A DNA stretch of 64,000 bases from Halobacteriovorax vibrionivorans (GTDB lineage Bacteria; Bdellovibrionota; Bacteriovoracia; Bacteriovoracales; Bacteriovoracaceae): contig NZ_QDKL01000003.1 of NCBI RefSeq assembly GCF_003346865.1, forward strand, positions 620,001-684,000. Direction: 5' to 3'. A model generated the notes under the pieces. The model searched no databases, had not been told where the DNA came from, and saw nothing but the letters and a program-made list of their open reading frames with translations. This document shows, in pieces, positions 25,557 to 34,829 of this stretch. Position 1 is the stretch's first letter. Every line of letters starts with the position of its first letter. Position numbers and translations under genes: made by a program.

Positions 25557-28235
25557 ATGGAAGAGGGAAAACCACTAATCTTTCTGCATCCTTTAACTAA
25601 GAGTGTGCAGGCACTTAAAGAGACAATCGAGCAAAATGCCGAAAATGACGGTATTGAAATCTATGATGTCGAAAATCCAGAGGAATATAATCAACTCGTC
25701 CCTACTATTGGCCAATCCCTCACGATCGCCTGCCAACCGAAGAAATGTGCTCAGTGTATTCAACCTTTAAAAAGGTTCATATTTAAGAACAATGTAAAGA
25801 TACTCCTTATTAATAGTAAGAATATTCCACCAAAGACCCTTGATAAGTTTAGAAAGATTGGTCTTACGGAGTATATCCAAGAGCCTGTTCCACCTAAGAC
25901 TCTTCTTTATAAAATCAACTTAATCCTGCGCTCCCTTAAGAAGCAAGATGATGGCGATGAAATGGAATACCATTCTAAGGAAGAGAAGAAAACATTTAGC
26001 GATGATGATCAATATGAAGATAAGGCCGATGCCCAAAAATTTGGTGATGCTGGCCACCTAAAAGGTAAAGTTAACAAAAACAATCACCTCAAAGATGGTA
26101 AAGATGTTTTTGATGATGATAGAAATGTTGGTTCAGAATGGGAAGAGACACAAGAAGATCCATATAAGAACTCAAAAGAATATAGCGCAGAGCAGGCCAT
26201 TAATTCAAAAACAGCAGGCAGGCTAGAGGGCGAAATTCACAATGAAAAGCAGCATTCCAATAAAGATGATATTCAATTTGATGATGATCTTTATGGACAA
26301 GACCAAGATAAAAAGAATGCAACAAATAAGGCCGAACAATTAGGTGGTAACCTTCAAGGTAAGCTAGGATCAGAATCTGAGGCATCAGAAGATGATGATG
26401 AATTTGATGAGGATCTTTTTAAAAGCTTAGAAGGTGTTAGAAAAAGCTCTTATAAAGAAGAGGATAAAGGTGGCGCTCTTCGTGGAGATGTCTCACCTAC
26501 AATGAAAGATTCAAGAGATCAAGAGGACGAAGAAGATCTCTTTGCAGCTCTTGATTCAGCGACAAAAAAGTCTTCCTCTAGCAATCAAGATCAAGGTGGA
26601 CATTATAAAGGTAATACCACTAATGGAATTGATGATATAAATGAAGAAGATGAAGAGGATCTCTTTGCAGCTCTTGATTCGGCCTCAAAAAAGTCTTCCT
26701 CAAGCAATCAAGATCAAGGTGGACATTATAAGGGACAAACTTCAAGTGGCCTAGACGATATCGAAGACGAAGAAGATGAAGAAGATCTCTTTGCTGCACT
26801 AGACTCAGTCTCAAAAGGCAAGCAAACACAGCAAAAGGATCAGGGCGGACATTATAAAGGCCAAACTGCTCCAACGATGGATGAGATTGAAGAAGAAGAC
26901 AAAGAAGAAGACCTCTTTGCATCATTGGATGCCGTAAAAAGTGGAGCTAAAAGAAAAGAAAATGATCTTGGTGGTCATTATCAGGGTGATATTGGTCCAG
27001 AAGTAGACGATATAAATGAAGAAAATGATGATGAAGAAGACCTATTTGCTTCTTTAGATGCACACAAGAAGGGAGCATCATCAAAAAGACCAAGTCAAGG
27101 CAGTCCTGACAATGAAATGATTGATAACGAAAAGGGCCTTGAAAGAGATCTTGCTGAAAATAAAGATGCCAAGCAAAGAGATGAAGACCTCTTTGAGTCA
27201 TTAGCACAACATGGGAAGAGAAAACCTGTTCAAAGAGATGAAAAGCAAAAGAAAAAGTCTGATGATGGAGAGGATGATAATCAAGATGAAGACCAAGCAG
27301 AAGGCGGCTCGATTCAATATGAGAAAAAGGGTGATCTAGGTGAACAGACTATCGATTATCGCAACCTTGATAAACAGCCAGAATACAGTGGTGGAACGAA
27401 AGAAAAATTAGAAATAAAAGTAACAGATGCCCCTGAGCAAAATAACAAAGAAAAAGACCAAGGCTATGACCAAAAGAGTGAAGAAGAAATTGATTACGAC
27501 CTAAGTAATGCATTAAAAAAACTTCAAGAACAGGATCAAGCTCCAGGTTATGATTATAGCAAAAGGCCATCAAATAATAACAATGCAAATAATCAAGATC
27601 ATCAACTAAAAGTTAATCAATACTCAAGTAATACAAAAGAAGATCAGCAAGCCGCTGACTCCGAGTCGGCCATTGAAGAAGCAAAAGATCAAAAAGAGTT
27701 AGAAGAGGCCCTTAACTCCATAATTATTCCTGAACCAAAGGATATGGACTTTCTCATTCGTGCCACAGATATGCTCATTGATGGTGATGAGATAAAACAG
27801 ATGACCTCAGATTATATTAATGAATTCTGTGATGGAACCCTCATTGTTTATAACCTGCAAAATGAATGTATTATGGGTAGTGAACAGGGGCCAGATAATT
27901 TTGAAGCAGTGAAGAATATATTAAAAATAAAGAGAAAACCAAGTTGGAATGATGACACATTCCAAGCTGAAACACTTTACTATCACTGCCCTATTATTGA
28001 GAATACAAATTATAGTTACTTCACAGTATTTTTCACCACAAGAGAAGAGATCGAAAAATCAGAAGATACCCCTAAAAGGATAGAGATTTGTCTTGAGGCC
28101 TTAAAAGGAAGTTATAAAAGTGGTGAAGATCGTATGACAACGAAGATAGCTTCATCTAATAAGTCTGCTGCATCAAGTTTAAAAAACTCAGTAGGAAGCC
28201 TCTTTAAAGGAATATTTGGTAAAGGACGAACATGA
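25557..28235 (+). CDS. Acidic tandem-repeat protein with receiver-like N-terminus, in the sigma-28 regulon
   Basis: 892 residues, cytoplasmic. Residues about 1-130 look like a receiver-type alpha/beta domain (LIFLHPLTKSVQALKETIEQ, KILLINSKNIPPKTLDKFRK, YIQEPVPPKTLLYKINLILR) without a clear phosphoacceptor pocket. From about 163 to 510 come at least seven degenerate repeats of about 42 residues, pattern GGxYxG ... EEDLFAALD. An acidic, Gln/Asn-rich linker follows, and residues about 720-865 form another folded domain (DMDFLIRATDMLIDGDEIKQ, GTLIVYNLQNECIMG). A perfect FliA promoter ends eight bases upstream and no good ribosome binding site is seen. It overlaps the degenerate HD-GYP gene as ATGA. 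Possibly a scaffold in motility or signalling; function unknown. Confidence 0.8.
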   Translation: MEEGKPLIFLHPLTKSVQALKETIEQNAENDGIEIYDVENPEEYNQLVPTIGQSLTIACQPKKCAQCIQPLKRFIFKNNVKILLINSKNIPPKTLDKFRKIGLTEYIQEPVPPKTLLYKINLILRSLKKQDDGDEMEYHSKEEKKTFSDDDQYEDKADAQKFGDAGHLKGKVNKNNHLKDGKDVFDDDRNVGSEWEETQEDPYKNSKEYSAEQAINSKTAGRLEGEIHNEKQHSNKDDIQFDDDLYGQDQDKKNATNKAEQLGGNLQGKLGSESEASEDDDEFDEDLFKSLEGVRKSSYKEEDKGGALRGDVSPTMKDSRDQEDEEDLFAALDSATKKSSSSNQDQGGHYKGNTTNGIDDINEEDEEDLFAALDSASKKSSSSNQDQGGHYKGQTSSGLDDIEDEEDEEDLFAALDSVSKGKQTQQKDQGGHYKGQTAPTMDEIEEEDKEEDLFASLDAVKSGAKRKENDLGGHYQGDIGPEVDDINEENDDEEDLFASLDAHKKGASSKRPSQGSPDNEMIDNEKGLERDLAENKDAKQRDEDLFESLAQHGKRKPVQRDEKQKKKSDDGEDDNQDEDQAEGGSIQYEKKGDLGEQTIDYRNLDKQPEYSGGTKEKLEIKVTDAPEQNNKEKDQGYDQKSEEEIDYDLSNALKKLQEQDQAPGYDYSKRPSNNNNANNQDHQLKVNQYSSNTKEDQQAADSESAIEEAKDQKELEEALNSIIIPEPKDMDFLIRATDMLIDGDEIKQMTSDYINEFCDGTLIVYNLQNECIMGSEQGPDNFEAVKNILKIKRKPSWNDDTFQAETLYYHCPIIENTNYSYFTVFFTTREEIEKSEDTPKRIEICLEALKGSYKSGEDRMTTKIASSNKSAASSLKNSVGSLFKGIFGKGRT
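26046..27100 (+). repeat. Coding tandem repeats, about 123-129 bp units
   Basis: Within the 892-residue protein the unit GGHYKG ... EEDLFAALDS recurs every 41-43 codons. The two units beginning near 26529 and 26655 are nearly identical in DNA as well as protein (GATCTCTTTGCAGCTCTTGA in both, then AAGTCTTCCTC and AGCAATCAAGATCAAGG), so the array has expanded recently; outer units are much more diverged. Confidence 0.88.
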
Positions 28236-29242
28236 TTGCCTATTTCTATATAAAGCTTAAATCGCTTAAAGACATTCGCACCTTCCCTTTTACTCTCTAT
28301 GTCTATAAAGAGAAAGAGAATCTCTACACAGAATACTTAAAAGCAAACACACCTTTAACTCAAGATAGTTATAACCTATTAAAGTATATTGAAGATAACA
28401 AGACAGGAAAAATCGCAATCAAGCTTTCACAACGAATGACTTATCTTGCAACAGTTGGAGAATTAAGTGAGTATACTCCACAAGAGGCAAATCAAATTCG
28501 TGAAAAGATCAACATCTTAAAAGAGCATGAAAAAGCGGTTGAAACAAATCAAAAAGAAGCAAGAACAAGACTACCTCTTCGCAGTGTCTTAACAAAAGCA
28601 ATCGATCAGGACGACTTCCTACCAATTATCTTAAGGGCACAAAAAGAGATATCAACATTTCCTGTAAACTTATCTCATACTATCTCTCTTGCAAGACACT
28701 TTGCCATGACCCATCTTGATAAGGACAATCTTACAAATCGAATTGTGGCACTGAGCTTCTTCTTTGCAAAGAAACTTGGAATTGAAGACTATAAAAAGCA
28801 AGCCGATCTAATCTGTGCTTCTTTTCTAGCAAATATTGGACTTACAAGTATCTCTCCAAATATCATGCATGAGAGCTTTGAAGAAGTAACAAGCGACCAA
28901 CGAGAACAATATTATAAGCATGTGAAAGTATCTCGTATGCTTATAGAAAAATCAGGTGTTCAATTATCAGAAGAGTGTAAGGCAATTATTGATCACCATC
29001 ATGAAAAACATGATGGTAGCGGAATGCCTGGACAAATTTCTCAAGCTGGACTTAGCCTTGAAAGTGAAATCCTAGAATTTATTTCTCATATTCTAGAGTT
29101 TAGCACAGGATTAATTAACGGAGAAAAATCACCTCTAAGCAGCGTTGTATATATGGTTGATGCTCAAGCGGGAGTTGGTGGTCTCAATACAAACTACAGT
29201 GACAAGATAAAGCCTCACATCACTAGCGTACTAAGCCTTTAA
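28232..29242 (+). CDS. Degenerate HD-GYP domain protein
   Basis: 336 residues. The N-terminal 140 residues are a separate domain (FYIKLKSLKDIRTFPFTLYV start). The C-terminal 200 residues follow the HD-GYP plan: NLSHTISLARHFAM, a helix that should carry HDIGK but reads FLANIGLTSISPNIM, YYKHVKVSRMLIEKSG, and IIDHHHEKHDGSGMPGQIS where GYP is GMP. Losing the HD pair removes metal ligands, so cyclic-di-GMP hydrolysis is unlikely; a binding or partner role is more plausible. Translation is coupled to the repeat protein by ATGA, so it is also under the sigma-28 promoter. It converges with a four-base overlap on the phosphoesterase gene. Confidence 0.82.
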   Translation: MIAYFYIKLKSLKDIRTFPFTLYVYKEKENLYTEYLKANTPLTQDSYNLLKYIEDNKTGKIAIKLSQRMTYLATVGELSEYTPQEANQIREKINILKEHEKAVETNQKEARTRLPLRSVLTKAIDQDDFLPIILRAQKEISTFPVNLSHTISLARHFAMTHLDKDNLTNRIVALSFFFAKKLGIEDYKKQADLICASFLANIGLTSISPNIMHESFEEVTSDQREQYYKHVKVSRMLIEKSGVQLSEECKAIIDHHHEKHDGSGMPGQISQAGLSLESEILEFISHILEFSTGLINGEKSPLSSVVYMVDAQAGVGGLNTNYSDKIKPHITSVLSL

Positions 29243-30387
29243 TTGAAGCTACCATACGGCAATGTATTTCGCCCTTCCCACGTATGCAAGTTTGCTTGAA
29301 CTTTTGGCAAGTGCTCATCTTTATTATTCTTTGGATCTAAGACTTCAATTTTAGCAAAAGTAAGTTGGGTATTCCCTCCACCTTTACCAAAGTCTAGATT
29401 GTACATTCTAGTCCAGGTTCCAGTATTTATGAAAGTTTTACCATTAGTATAAGTGCGACAAATTGGCTCATGTGTATGGCCAACAATCAATACATCCGTA
29501 TCTTTTGCATCTTGTAGATATTCAAAAGTTAATTCTTCGTAATCCTGAAAGAGGTGTAATTCTTTCATGAAAAGCTTTAACCAATCACCAAAGTTATTAC
29601 TTATTTTAAAAAGATAGATTGAGCGAACCATTATAAAGTAAATGGTATTGGCCAACATGAATCGAAGAGTAAAGAAAGTATCATAAATGAGTCCATTAAT
29701 GAGAAACTTATTAATTGGGCGAACTGCATTTACATGATCTCGTTCTTCTTTAAACTTATTTATCACTCGTGTTACATAGTAAGAGCCCCAAGGCGGATTA
29801 AAGTATTTCTTTCCGTCCTTATCCTCTATAATGCAACTTTCCTCTTCAAAAGTATGAGCAATTTCGTACTCGTGGCCATGTCTTAGTACAACACGATCAG
29901 TAGGACGATATTCATCATTTAGCTCTCTTATGACAAAGCGATCTCGTACTTCTTTATCAAAACAATTGAGAACCATCTCTTTTAAAGAATCAAAAACTAA
30001 CTCCGCATCATGATTACCAATAATAAATGTAACCTTTTTATTCTTTACTTTTAAGAAGTCGTTAAGGGCCTGCATCACCTCTTTATGTGCATCTAGAATT
30101 AGCTGTAATTTCTTCTTCGATGATTCCTCAGACCAGAACTCATCATCAAATACTTGCACATAAGGAACTGCTAAAAGGTCAAAAAAGTCTCCGTTAATAA
30201 TCAACTCGACATCTTTACTGGCATACTCATCACTGCTGAAGTATTCGAGAAAATCAACTAACTCTTCATCATAGTGAAAGTCTTCGAGATAATTTCTAAT
30301 ACCATTTACATACTCTCCTGCGCCAAGATGGACATCAGAGATTATGATTATGGTCTTCTTTGAGTTACTCTTGCGAAGGAATCTCAT
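29239..30387 (-). CDS. Calcineurin-like metallophosphoesterase
   Basis: 382 residues. The five metallophosphoesterase motifs are in order: IISDVHLGAGE (DxH, about 17), INGDFFDLL (GD), IIGNHDAEL (GNHD, about 121), RHGHEYE and VGHTHEP (GHTH, about 302). A middle segment (LRFMLANTIYFIMVRSIYLF) is hydrophobic enough for membrane association. The family includes LpxH/LpxG-like hydrolases of UDP-diacylglucosamine, phosphodiesterases and nucleases; this longer form with a helical insert cannot be assigned a substrate. GGAAAG precedes the ATG, which lies inside the end of the upstream gene (23-base overlap), indicating coupling. Confidence 0.85.
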   Translation of the reverse strand: MRFLRKSNSKKTIIIISDVHLGAGEYVNGIRNYLEDFHYDEELVDFLEYFSSDEYASKDVELIINGDFFDLLAVPYVQVFDDEFWSEESSKKKLQLILDAHKEVMQALNDFLKVKNKKVTFIIGNHDAELVFDSLKEMVLNCFDKEVRDRFVIRELNDEYRPTDRVVLRHGHEYEIAHTFEEESCIIEDKDGKKYFNPPWGSYYVTRVINKFKEERDHVNAVRPINKFLINGLIYDTFFTLRFMLANTIYFIMVRSIYLFKISNNFGDWLKLFMKELHLFQDYEELTFEYLQDAKDTDVLIVGHTHEPICRTYTNGKTFINTGTWTRMYNLDFGKGGGNTQLTFAKIEVLDPKNNKDEHLPKVQANLHTWEGRNTLPYGSFN

Positions 30388-30763
30388 ATGCGGACTTTCC
30401 TATATTTAACACGACTCTTTGAAAAGAAGGGTCTAGTGGAACAAAGTAGAATTTATTCTTTGTATTAAAATCAAACTCAATACTCATTTCAGCGTCTGGC
30501 TTAATCGTGACAAATTTTAGATTCTTATCATTGTCATCGACAAACTTCCCTCTAATTGTTGAGAGGGTACGATTTTTAATAACAACTGCAACACGAGAGC
30601 CCCTCTTTTTTACCGGAGAGATAACTTTATAATAACTGGGCATAGCTGTTACTAAAAAAGCCTCAGACTTTTCCATTCTCTGTTGCGCATATGAGTTCAT
30701 ATGCCATGAGATCAGACATGCAAAAGCTAGAGTAAAAAACTTAAGAAATTTAGTTTTTGTCAT
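30365..30763 (-). CDS. Small exported protein, operon partner of the phosphoesterase
   Basis: 132 residues from ATG 30763; the frame runs 15 codons further up but the signal peptide (KFLKFFTLAFACLISWHMNS, then YAQQ) only fits this start. The mature part is beta-rich with KKRGSRVAVVIKNRTLSTIR and VTIKPDAEMSIEFDFNTK, suggesting a small immunoglobulin-like or chaperone-like periplasmic domain; no family is recognised. No ribosome binding site is visible, and TACAAT lies six bases before the ATG, so the mRNA may be leaderless. Its end overlaps the phosphoesterase start by 23 bases. Confidence 0.68.
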   Translation of the reverse strand: MTKTKFLKFFTLAFACLISWHMNSYAQQRMEKSEAFLVTAMPSYYKVISPVKKRGSRVAVVIKNRTLSTIRGKFVDDNDKNLKFVTIKPDAEMSIEFDFNTKNKFYFVPLDPSFQRVVLNIGKSAYEIPSQE

Positions 30764-30876
30764 ACATATATTGTAACTATTTAATAATTTGTTGGTCCTT
30801 ATTGGCAAAGCTTACCTAGTTCACTCAGAATAAGCTAAATTCTTGGGCCAACTTCAATGTTGACGAAAAGATATTC

Positions 30877-31389
30877 ATGATAAGTACACTAAAGAAAACA
30901 TTTACAAAGAATCAAGAGACTAACCCAAGCTTTAAGGTCAACTTCTCAGACCCGGCCCATCACTGGATTAATCAGAATCAAAGAATCAAAAGATTCTTTG
31001 AGGACGTCATTTCACAATTGAGTGAAGAAGAAAAAGACAGCTTGGCCACTTATGGGGAACTTGTCTTTTTAGAAAGTCAGGGCATGCACTCTAGCGTTAT
31101 TCCATCACATGGAGATAAGACATTTGTACTTGTCTATCCACAGTTAAAAAAAGCAATTCTAACAGCAGATAATGAAGAAGCCTATGCAATCATATTTCAT
31201 GAATTAGGACATCTCTACTATCGTCATTTCACAATGAGATTACATGCAAATGAAATGACAAAGCAAATTGAAGCAGATGACTTTGCTATTAGACATGGAT
31301 TTGGAAAGGGTCTATTTAACTTCTTAATGAAAATGCCTATTAGTCATGAAGTTAGCCAAAGACTAGAAATGATTCGTTTAAGAACTTAA
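30877..31389 (+). CDS. Zincin-type metalloprotease-like protein
   Basis: 170 residues, no signal peptide. The zinc motif is [13 protein letters not shown] (His108, Glu109, His112), and a likely third ligand is Glu132 in [15 protein letters not shown], the gluzincin arrangement used by M48-like and phage-associated ImmA-type peptidases. The N-terminal half contributes mainly helices. Cytoplasmic by sequence. The 3-prime end overlaps the convergent uvrB gene by 38 bases, so each C-terminus is constrained by the other. Substrate unknown; a regulatory protease is one option. Confidence 0.78.
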   Translation: MISTLKKTFTKNQETNPSFKVNFSDPAHHWINQNQRIKRFFEDVISQLSEEEKDSLATYGELVFLESQGMHSSVIPSHGDKTFVLVYPQLKKAILTADNEEAYAIIFHELGHLYYRHFTMRLHANEMTKQIEADDFAIRHGFGKGLFNFLMKMPISHEVSQRLEMIRLRT

Positions 31390-33349
31390 TTTCATCACGA
31401 ATTTTAGCAGCATCTTCAAAGCGGAGGTCTTTTGAGGCCTCTTTCATCTCAATTTTAAGCTCAGCAATACGCTTTTTAATCTCATCAGGAGACATGGTAA
31501 CGTCTTTAGGACCGCTCTTTTTCCCCTTCTTTTTACCACCACGTAAAGTTTCAATTACTCCACCTGAAACTTCCTTAAGAATCGTTTGCGGAGTTATGCC
31601 GTGATCTTCATTATATTGCATTTGAATAGCTCGACGACGTTTCGTCTCACCGATTGCTCGCTCCATAGACTTCGTTGTTTGATAAGCATACATAAGAACT
31701 TTACCATCACTATTTCTAGCGGCCCGTCCAATTGTCTGAACAAGGGAGCGCTCAGATCTCAAGAAGCCTTCCTTATCAGCATCCAAAATGGCCACTAATG
31801 AGACCTCTGGAATATCAAGACCTTCTCTTAGGAGATTGATTCCCACAAGAACATCAAACTCACCAAGGCGAAGATCGCGAATGATCTCTACTCTTTCAAT
31901 CGTATCAATATCACTATGAAGGTATTTCACCTTAATTCCACTACCATGGTAGAAATTAGTTAACTCTTCTGCCAACTTCTTTGTAAGAGTTGTCACAAGA
32001 ACTCGCTGGCCTTTTTCAATAATGCGCCTTACCTCAACTAAGAGGTCATCAACTTGATTAGTTGCATCCCTAACCTCAATAATCGGATCAAGAAGTCCTG
32101 TTGGCCTAATAATTTGCTCAACAAACTCTCCATGAGTCCGCTCTAATTCGTAATTACCAGGGGTAGCAGAAACATAAAGGACATCATCGAGCTTTCCTTT
32201 AAACTCCTCAAAATTTAAAGGACGATTATCTAATGCTGAAGGTAGGCGAAAACCGTAATCGACGAGATTCATTTTACGGGCCCTATCTCCGCGATACATC
32301 CCACCGACTTGTGGAATAGTTATATGTGATTCATCAATAATCATTAAGAAGTCTTTCTTAAAGAAATCAATAAGTGTTGGTGGAGGATCACCTGGTTTAC
32401 TCCCCGTCATATGACGAGAATAATTCTCAATACCAGAACAAAAGCCCATCTCTTCAAGCATTTCAATATCAAGTAGTGTTCTTTGTTCAAGGCGTTGCCT
32501 TTCAACTAATTTATTTTGTTTCTCTAACTCTTGTAGGCGCTCTCTTAGCTCAACTTTAATAGTCTCAAGAGCACCATCCATTTTCTCCTCACCAACAACA
32601 TAGTGAGATTTTGGATAAATTGTAACCTTACTAAGGTTATGAAGTTTTGTTCCCCTAAGTGGGTCAACAATTGTTATACTTTCGACTTCATCATCAAAGA
32701 ATTCAATGCGAACAACATTCGAATCCTCATGAGCAGGAAAGACTTCAACAATATCCCCTCTTACGCGAAAACACCCACGAACAAAGTCGATATCATTTCT
32801 TTCGTATTGAATAGCAACTAAAGACTTTAGAAAATCATCGCGGTCTTTCTCATCACCAACAAAGAGAGTCTCCCTCATACTCGCATACTCATCAGGAGAA
32901 CCAATACCGTAAATGCAACTAACCGAAGAGATTATGATGACATCATCTCTTTCTAAGAGAGAGCGAGTTGCAGAGTGGCGAAGCTTGTCGATCTCATCAT
33001 TAACAGATGAGTCCTTTTCTATATAGGTATCACTTCCCGGAACATAAGCTTCAGGTTGATAGTAATCGTAATACGAAACAAAGTACTCCACAGCATTATC
33101 GGGAAAGAATTCTCTAAACTCGGCATAAAGTTGTGCCGCAAGTGTCTTATTATGTGCCAAAATTAAGGTCTTTTTTCCAAGCTTTTGAATCACATTGGCC
33201 ATGGTAAATGTTTTACCAGAACCGGTAACGCCCAATAGAGTTTGCTCTTTTTCTCCAGAAGAGAGTTTTTCCACAATAGTCTTGATGGCCTCTGGTTGAT
33301 CCCCACAAGGTTCAAATTTTGACTGTAAATTAAAGGTCTTATCACTCAT
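31352..33349 (-). CDS. uvrB: Excinuclease ABC subunit B
   Basis: 665 residues from ATG 33349 ([21 protein letters not shown]), the family's normal length; a TTG 12 codons upstream is in frame but would add a non-homologous tail. UvrB is the damage-verifying helicase of nucleotide excision repair, working with UvrA and UvrC. Walker A GVTGSGKT near 40, the beta-hairpin [24 protein letters not shown] box near 340, helicase motif [11 protein letters not shown], and a C-terminal UvrC-binding UVR helix ([16 protein letters not shown]) are all present. Its last 38 bases are shared with the convergent zincin gene. Confidence 0.97.
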   Translation of the reverse strand: MSDKTFNLQSKFEPCGDQPEAIKTIVEKLSSGEKEQTLLGVTGSGKTFTMANVIQKLGKKTLILAHNKTLAAQLYAEFREFFPDNAVEYFVSYYDYYQPEAYVPGSDTYIEKDSSVNDEIDKLRHSATRSLLERDDVIIISSVSCIYGIGSPDEYASMRETLFVGDEKDRDDFLKSLVAIQYERNDIDFVRGCFRVRGDIVEVFPAHEDSNVVRIEFFDDEVESITIVDPLRGTKLHNLSKVTIYPKSHYVVGEEKMDGALETIKVELRERLQELEKQNKLVERQRLEQRTLLDIEMLEEMGFCSGIENYSRHMTGSKPGDPPPTLIDFFKKDFLMIIDESHITIPQVGGMYRGDRARKMNLVDYGFRLPSALDNRPLNFEEFKGKLDDVLYVSATPGNYELERTHGEFVEQIIRPTGLLDPIIEVRDATNQVDDLLVEVRRIIEKGQRVLVTTLTKKLAEELTNFYHGSGIKVKYLHSDIDTIERVEIIRDLRLGEFDVLVGINLLREGLDIPEVSLVAILDADKEGFLRSERSLVQTIGRAARNSDGKVLMYAYQTTKSMERAIGETKRRRAIQMQYNEDHGITPQTILKEVSGGVIETLRGGKKKGKKSGPKDVTMSPDEIKKRIAELKIEMKEASKDLRFEDAAKIRDEIKFLNESFLVFG

Positions 33350-33453
33350 ATCGAGATTGTATCCTATTAGATTAAAAGATAACAATTATTATCTGAGCTA
33401 TAAATATGTTACATTATTAACTAAATTGATCATTTTTTAATTAGGGATAAAAA

Positions 33454-34050
33454 ATGAAAAAAGGTGAACTACAAAGGGCAAAGATCATTGATATTGCCAT
33501 AGGTCAGATCGCTGAAAAAGGCATCGCTGCGACCTCATTTCAAAAAATTGCCGATACTCTAGGTATTAGCCAGTCTGGTGTCTTTCATTATTTTAAGAAT
33601 AAGACCGAGCTCTTTCTTGGGGTTTTGGAAAGTATTCTTGAAAGACGTACTGAATTAATAAATCAATTAATCACACCAACTGATGATAGTATTGGCCGTA
33701 TACGCAAGCACTGCCAAGCTAGTCTGACCTGGCTAATTGATAAGCCCAGTGAAGCTAAAATCATCCTCTACTTATATCAACAATCTTCCACTAATTCTGT
33801 CGTTCTACCATTTGGAGAGAAGGTCATCCTCAATGGAAGAAATCGATTAGAGGACTTAATTGTTGAAGGACAAGCTGAAGGTAGCATCTCACCAAAAGTT
33901 GATGCTAAGCTTTGGGGACGACTACTACACGAATTTTTGACAGGCTCATTAATGCAAACAATTTGCCTATATGAAAATTGTCTACTTCCTAAGGAAGTTC
34001 AAGAATTTGATATTAGATTAAATGAATTATTAGATTGCCTAAAGGCTTAA
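33454..34050 (+). CDS. TetR family transcriptional regulator
   Basis: 198 residues. N-terminal helix-turn-helix: AKIIDIAIGQIAEKGIAATS, FQKIADTLGISQSGVFHYFK and NKTELFLGVL are typical TetR. The ligand-binding half is helical with no family-specific motif. TAGGGA precedes the ATG. No adjacent gene in the same direction suggests its target; fatty-acid or xenobiotic-responsive regulators of this kind often act on distant catabolic operons. A hairpin terminator follows. Confidence 0.88.
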   Translation: MKKGELQRAKIIDIAIGQIAEKGIAATSFQKIADTLGISQSGVFHYFKNKTELFLGVLESILERRTELINQLITPTDDSIGRIRKHCQASLTWLIDKPSEAKIILYLYQQSSTNSVVLPFGEKVILNGRNRLEDLIVEGQAEGSISPKVDAKLWGRLLHEFLTGSLMQTICLYENCLLPKEVQEFDIRLNELLDCLKA

Positions 34051-34075
34051 GCAATTGTGAGGCCAAAAATAAATA

Positions 34076-34105
34076 AAGCGTTTGCAAGTTACCCCACAAA
34101 CGCTT
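34076..34105 (+). terminator. Probable terminator after the TetR gene
   Basis: AAGCGTTTG / CAAACGCTT, nine perfect pairs (34076-34084 with 34097-34105), with a short A/T extension and ATTTC after the stem. It lies 26 bases past the stop; the T-run is short, so efficiency is uncertain. Confidence 0.6.
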
Positions 34106-34163
34106 ATTTCACACACACAACACAAGAGAATAAGTTCAAAAAAGAATTTCGAACTTAAAGCTG

Positions 34164-34637
34164 TTATTCAAAACAGCTCTCAATTTGATTTTTTATTTCA
34201 GTTTTCTCAGAACCATTCTTGATTGAGATCTCTTGAACAATTAAGTCTCTACACTGCTCAAGCATTTTCTTCTCACCAAATGAAAGATTCTTCTTATTCT
34301 TAAGTAAGAATAAAGATCTTAGGACATCTGCGATTTCTAAAAGTGAACCAGTTTTCACTTTTTCCATATAGTCTCTATAACGACGATTCCAAGTTGAGTT
34401 ATCAACTTTTACATCGTGATCATTTAGAAGTTGATAAACTTCATTGATCTCGCTGTCGTCAACAAGCACTCTAATTCCATCTTTAGAATTGGTAGGAACC
34501 ATGACAGTCATTCCGTTTGCTACAACCTTAATGATGTAGAACGAAAGCTTGTGCTCTCCTACTTCGCGCTCTTCGATGTCCACAATCTGACCAACACCGT
34601 GTCCTGGGCAAACTGCGTAATCACCAATGTTAAACAT
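34164..34637 (-). CDS. carD: CarD/CdnL family transcription regulator
   Basis: 157 residues from the ATG at 34637, which has a perfect GGAGGT five bases upstream; the frame runs nine codons further. CarD-type proteins bind RNA polymerase beta and stabilise open complexes at rRNA and housekeeping promoters. The N-terminal RNA-polymerase-interacting domain is MFNIGDYAVCPGHGVGQIVD with MTVMVPT; the helical C-terminal domain has NRRYRDYMEKVKTGSLLEIA, VLRSLFLLKNKKNLSFGEKK and a terminal helix, as in CdnL. It is in the cytoplasm and stands alone. Confidence 0.93.
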   Translation of the reverse strand: MFNIGDYAVCPGHGVGQIVDIEEREVGEHKLSFYIIKVVANGMTVMVPTNSKDGIRVLVDDSEINEVYQLLNDHDVKVDNSTWNRRYRDYMEKVKTGSLLEIADVLRSLFLLKNKKNLSFGEKKMLEQCRDLIVQEISIKNGSEKTEIKNQIESCFE

Positions 34638-34760
34638 TTCTACCTCCATGGGTATTTCTCTCACTCAGTTATACTACGACGCGCCATGACTCTCAATGCA
34701 GCTTGTAAGATTTACACATGGGGTATGATTTTTAGACGGAAGGTTGTAGAAATGCGGGCC

Positions 34761-34789
34761 AAAAAAAAGCCCCTCAATAAGAGGGGCTT
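34761..34789 (-). terminator. Rho-independent terminator of ndk
   Basis: AAGCCCCTC / GAGGGGCTT (34767-34775 with 34781-34789), loop AATAA, and eight T on the minus strand (34761-34768). It lies about 40 bases beyond the ndk stop. Confidence 0.92.
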
Positions 34790-34829
34790 AATTCGATAAA
34801 TATATCTGTAATTTCAATTAGTTAACTAA

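Noticed and set aside
26620..27588. Several long minus-strand frames opposite the repeat protein
   Set aside because: They mirror the acidic repeat codons (Leu/His-rich shadows) and have no ribosome binding sites.
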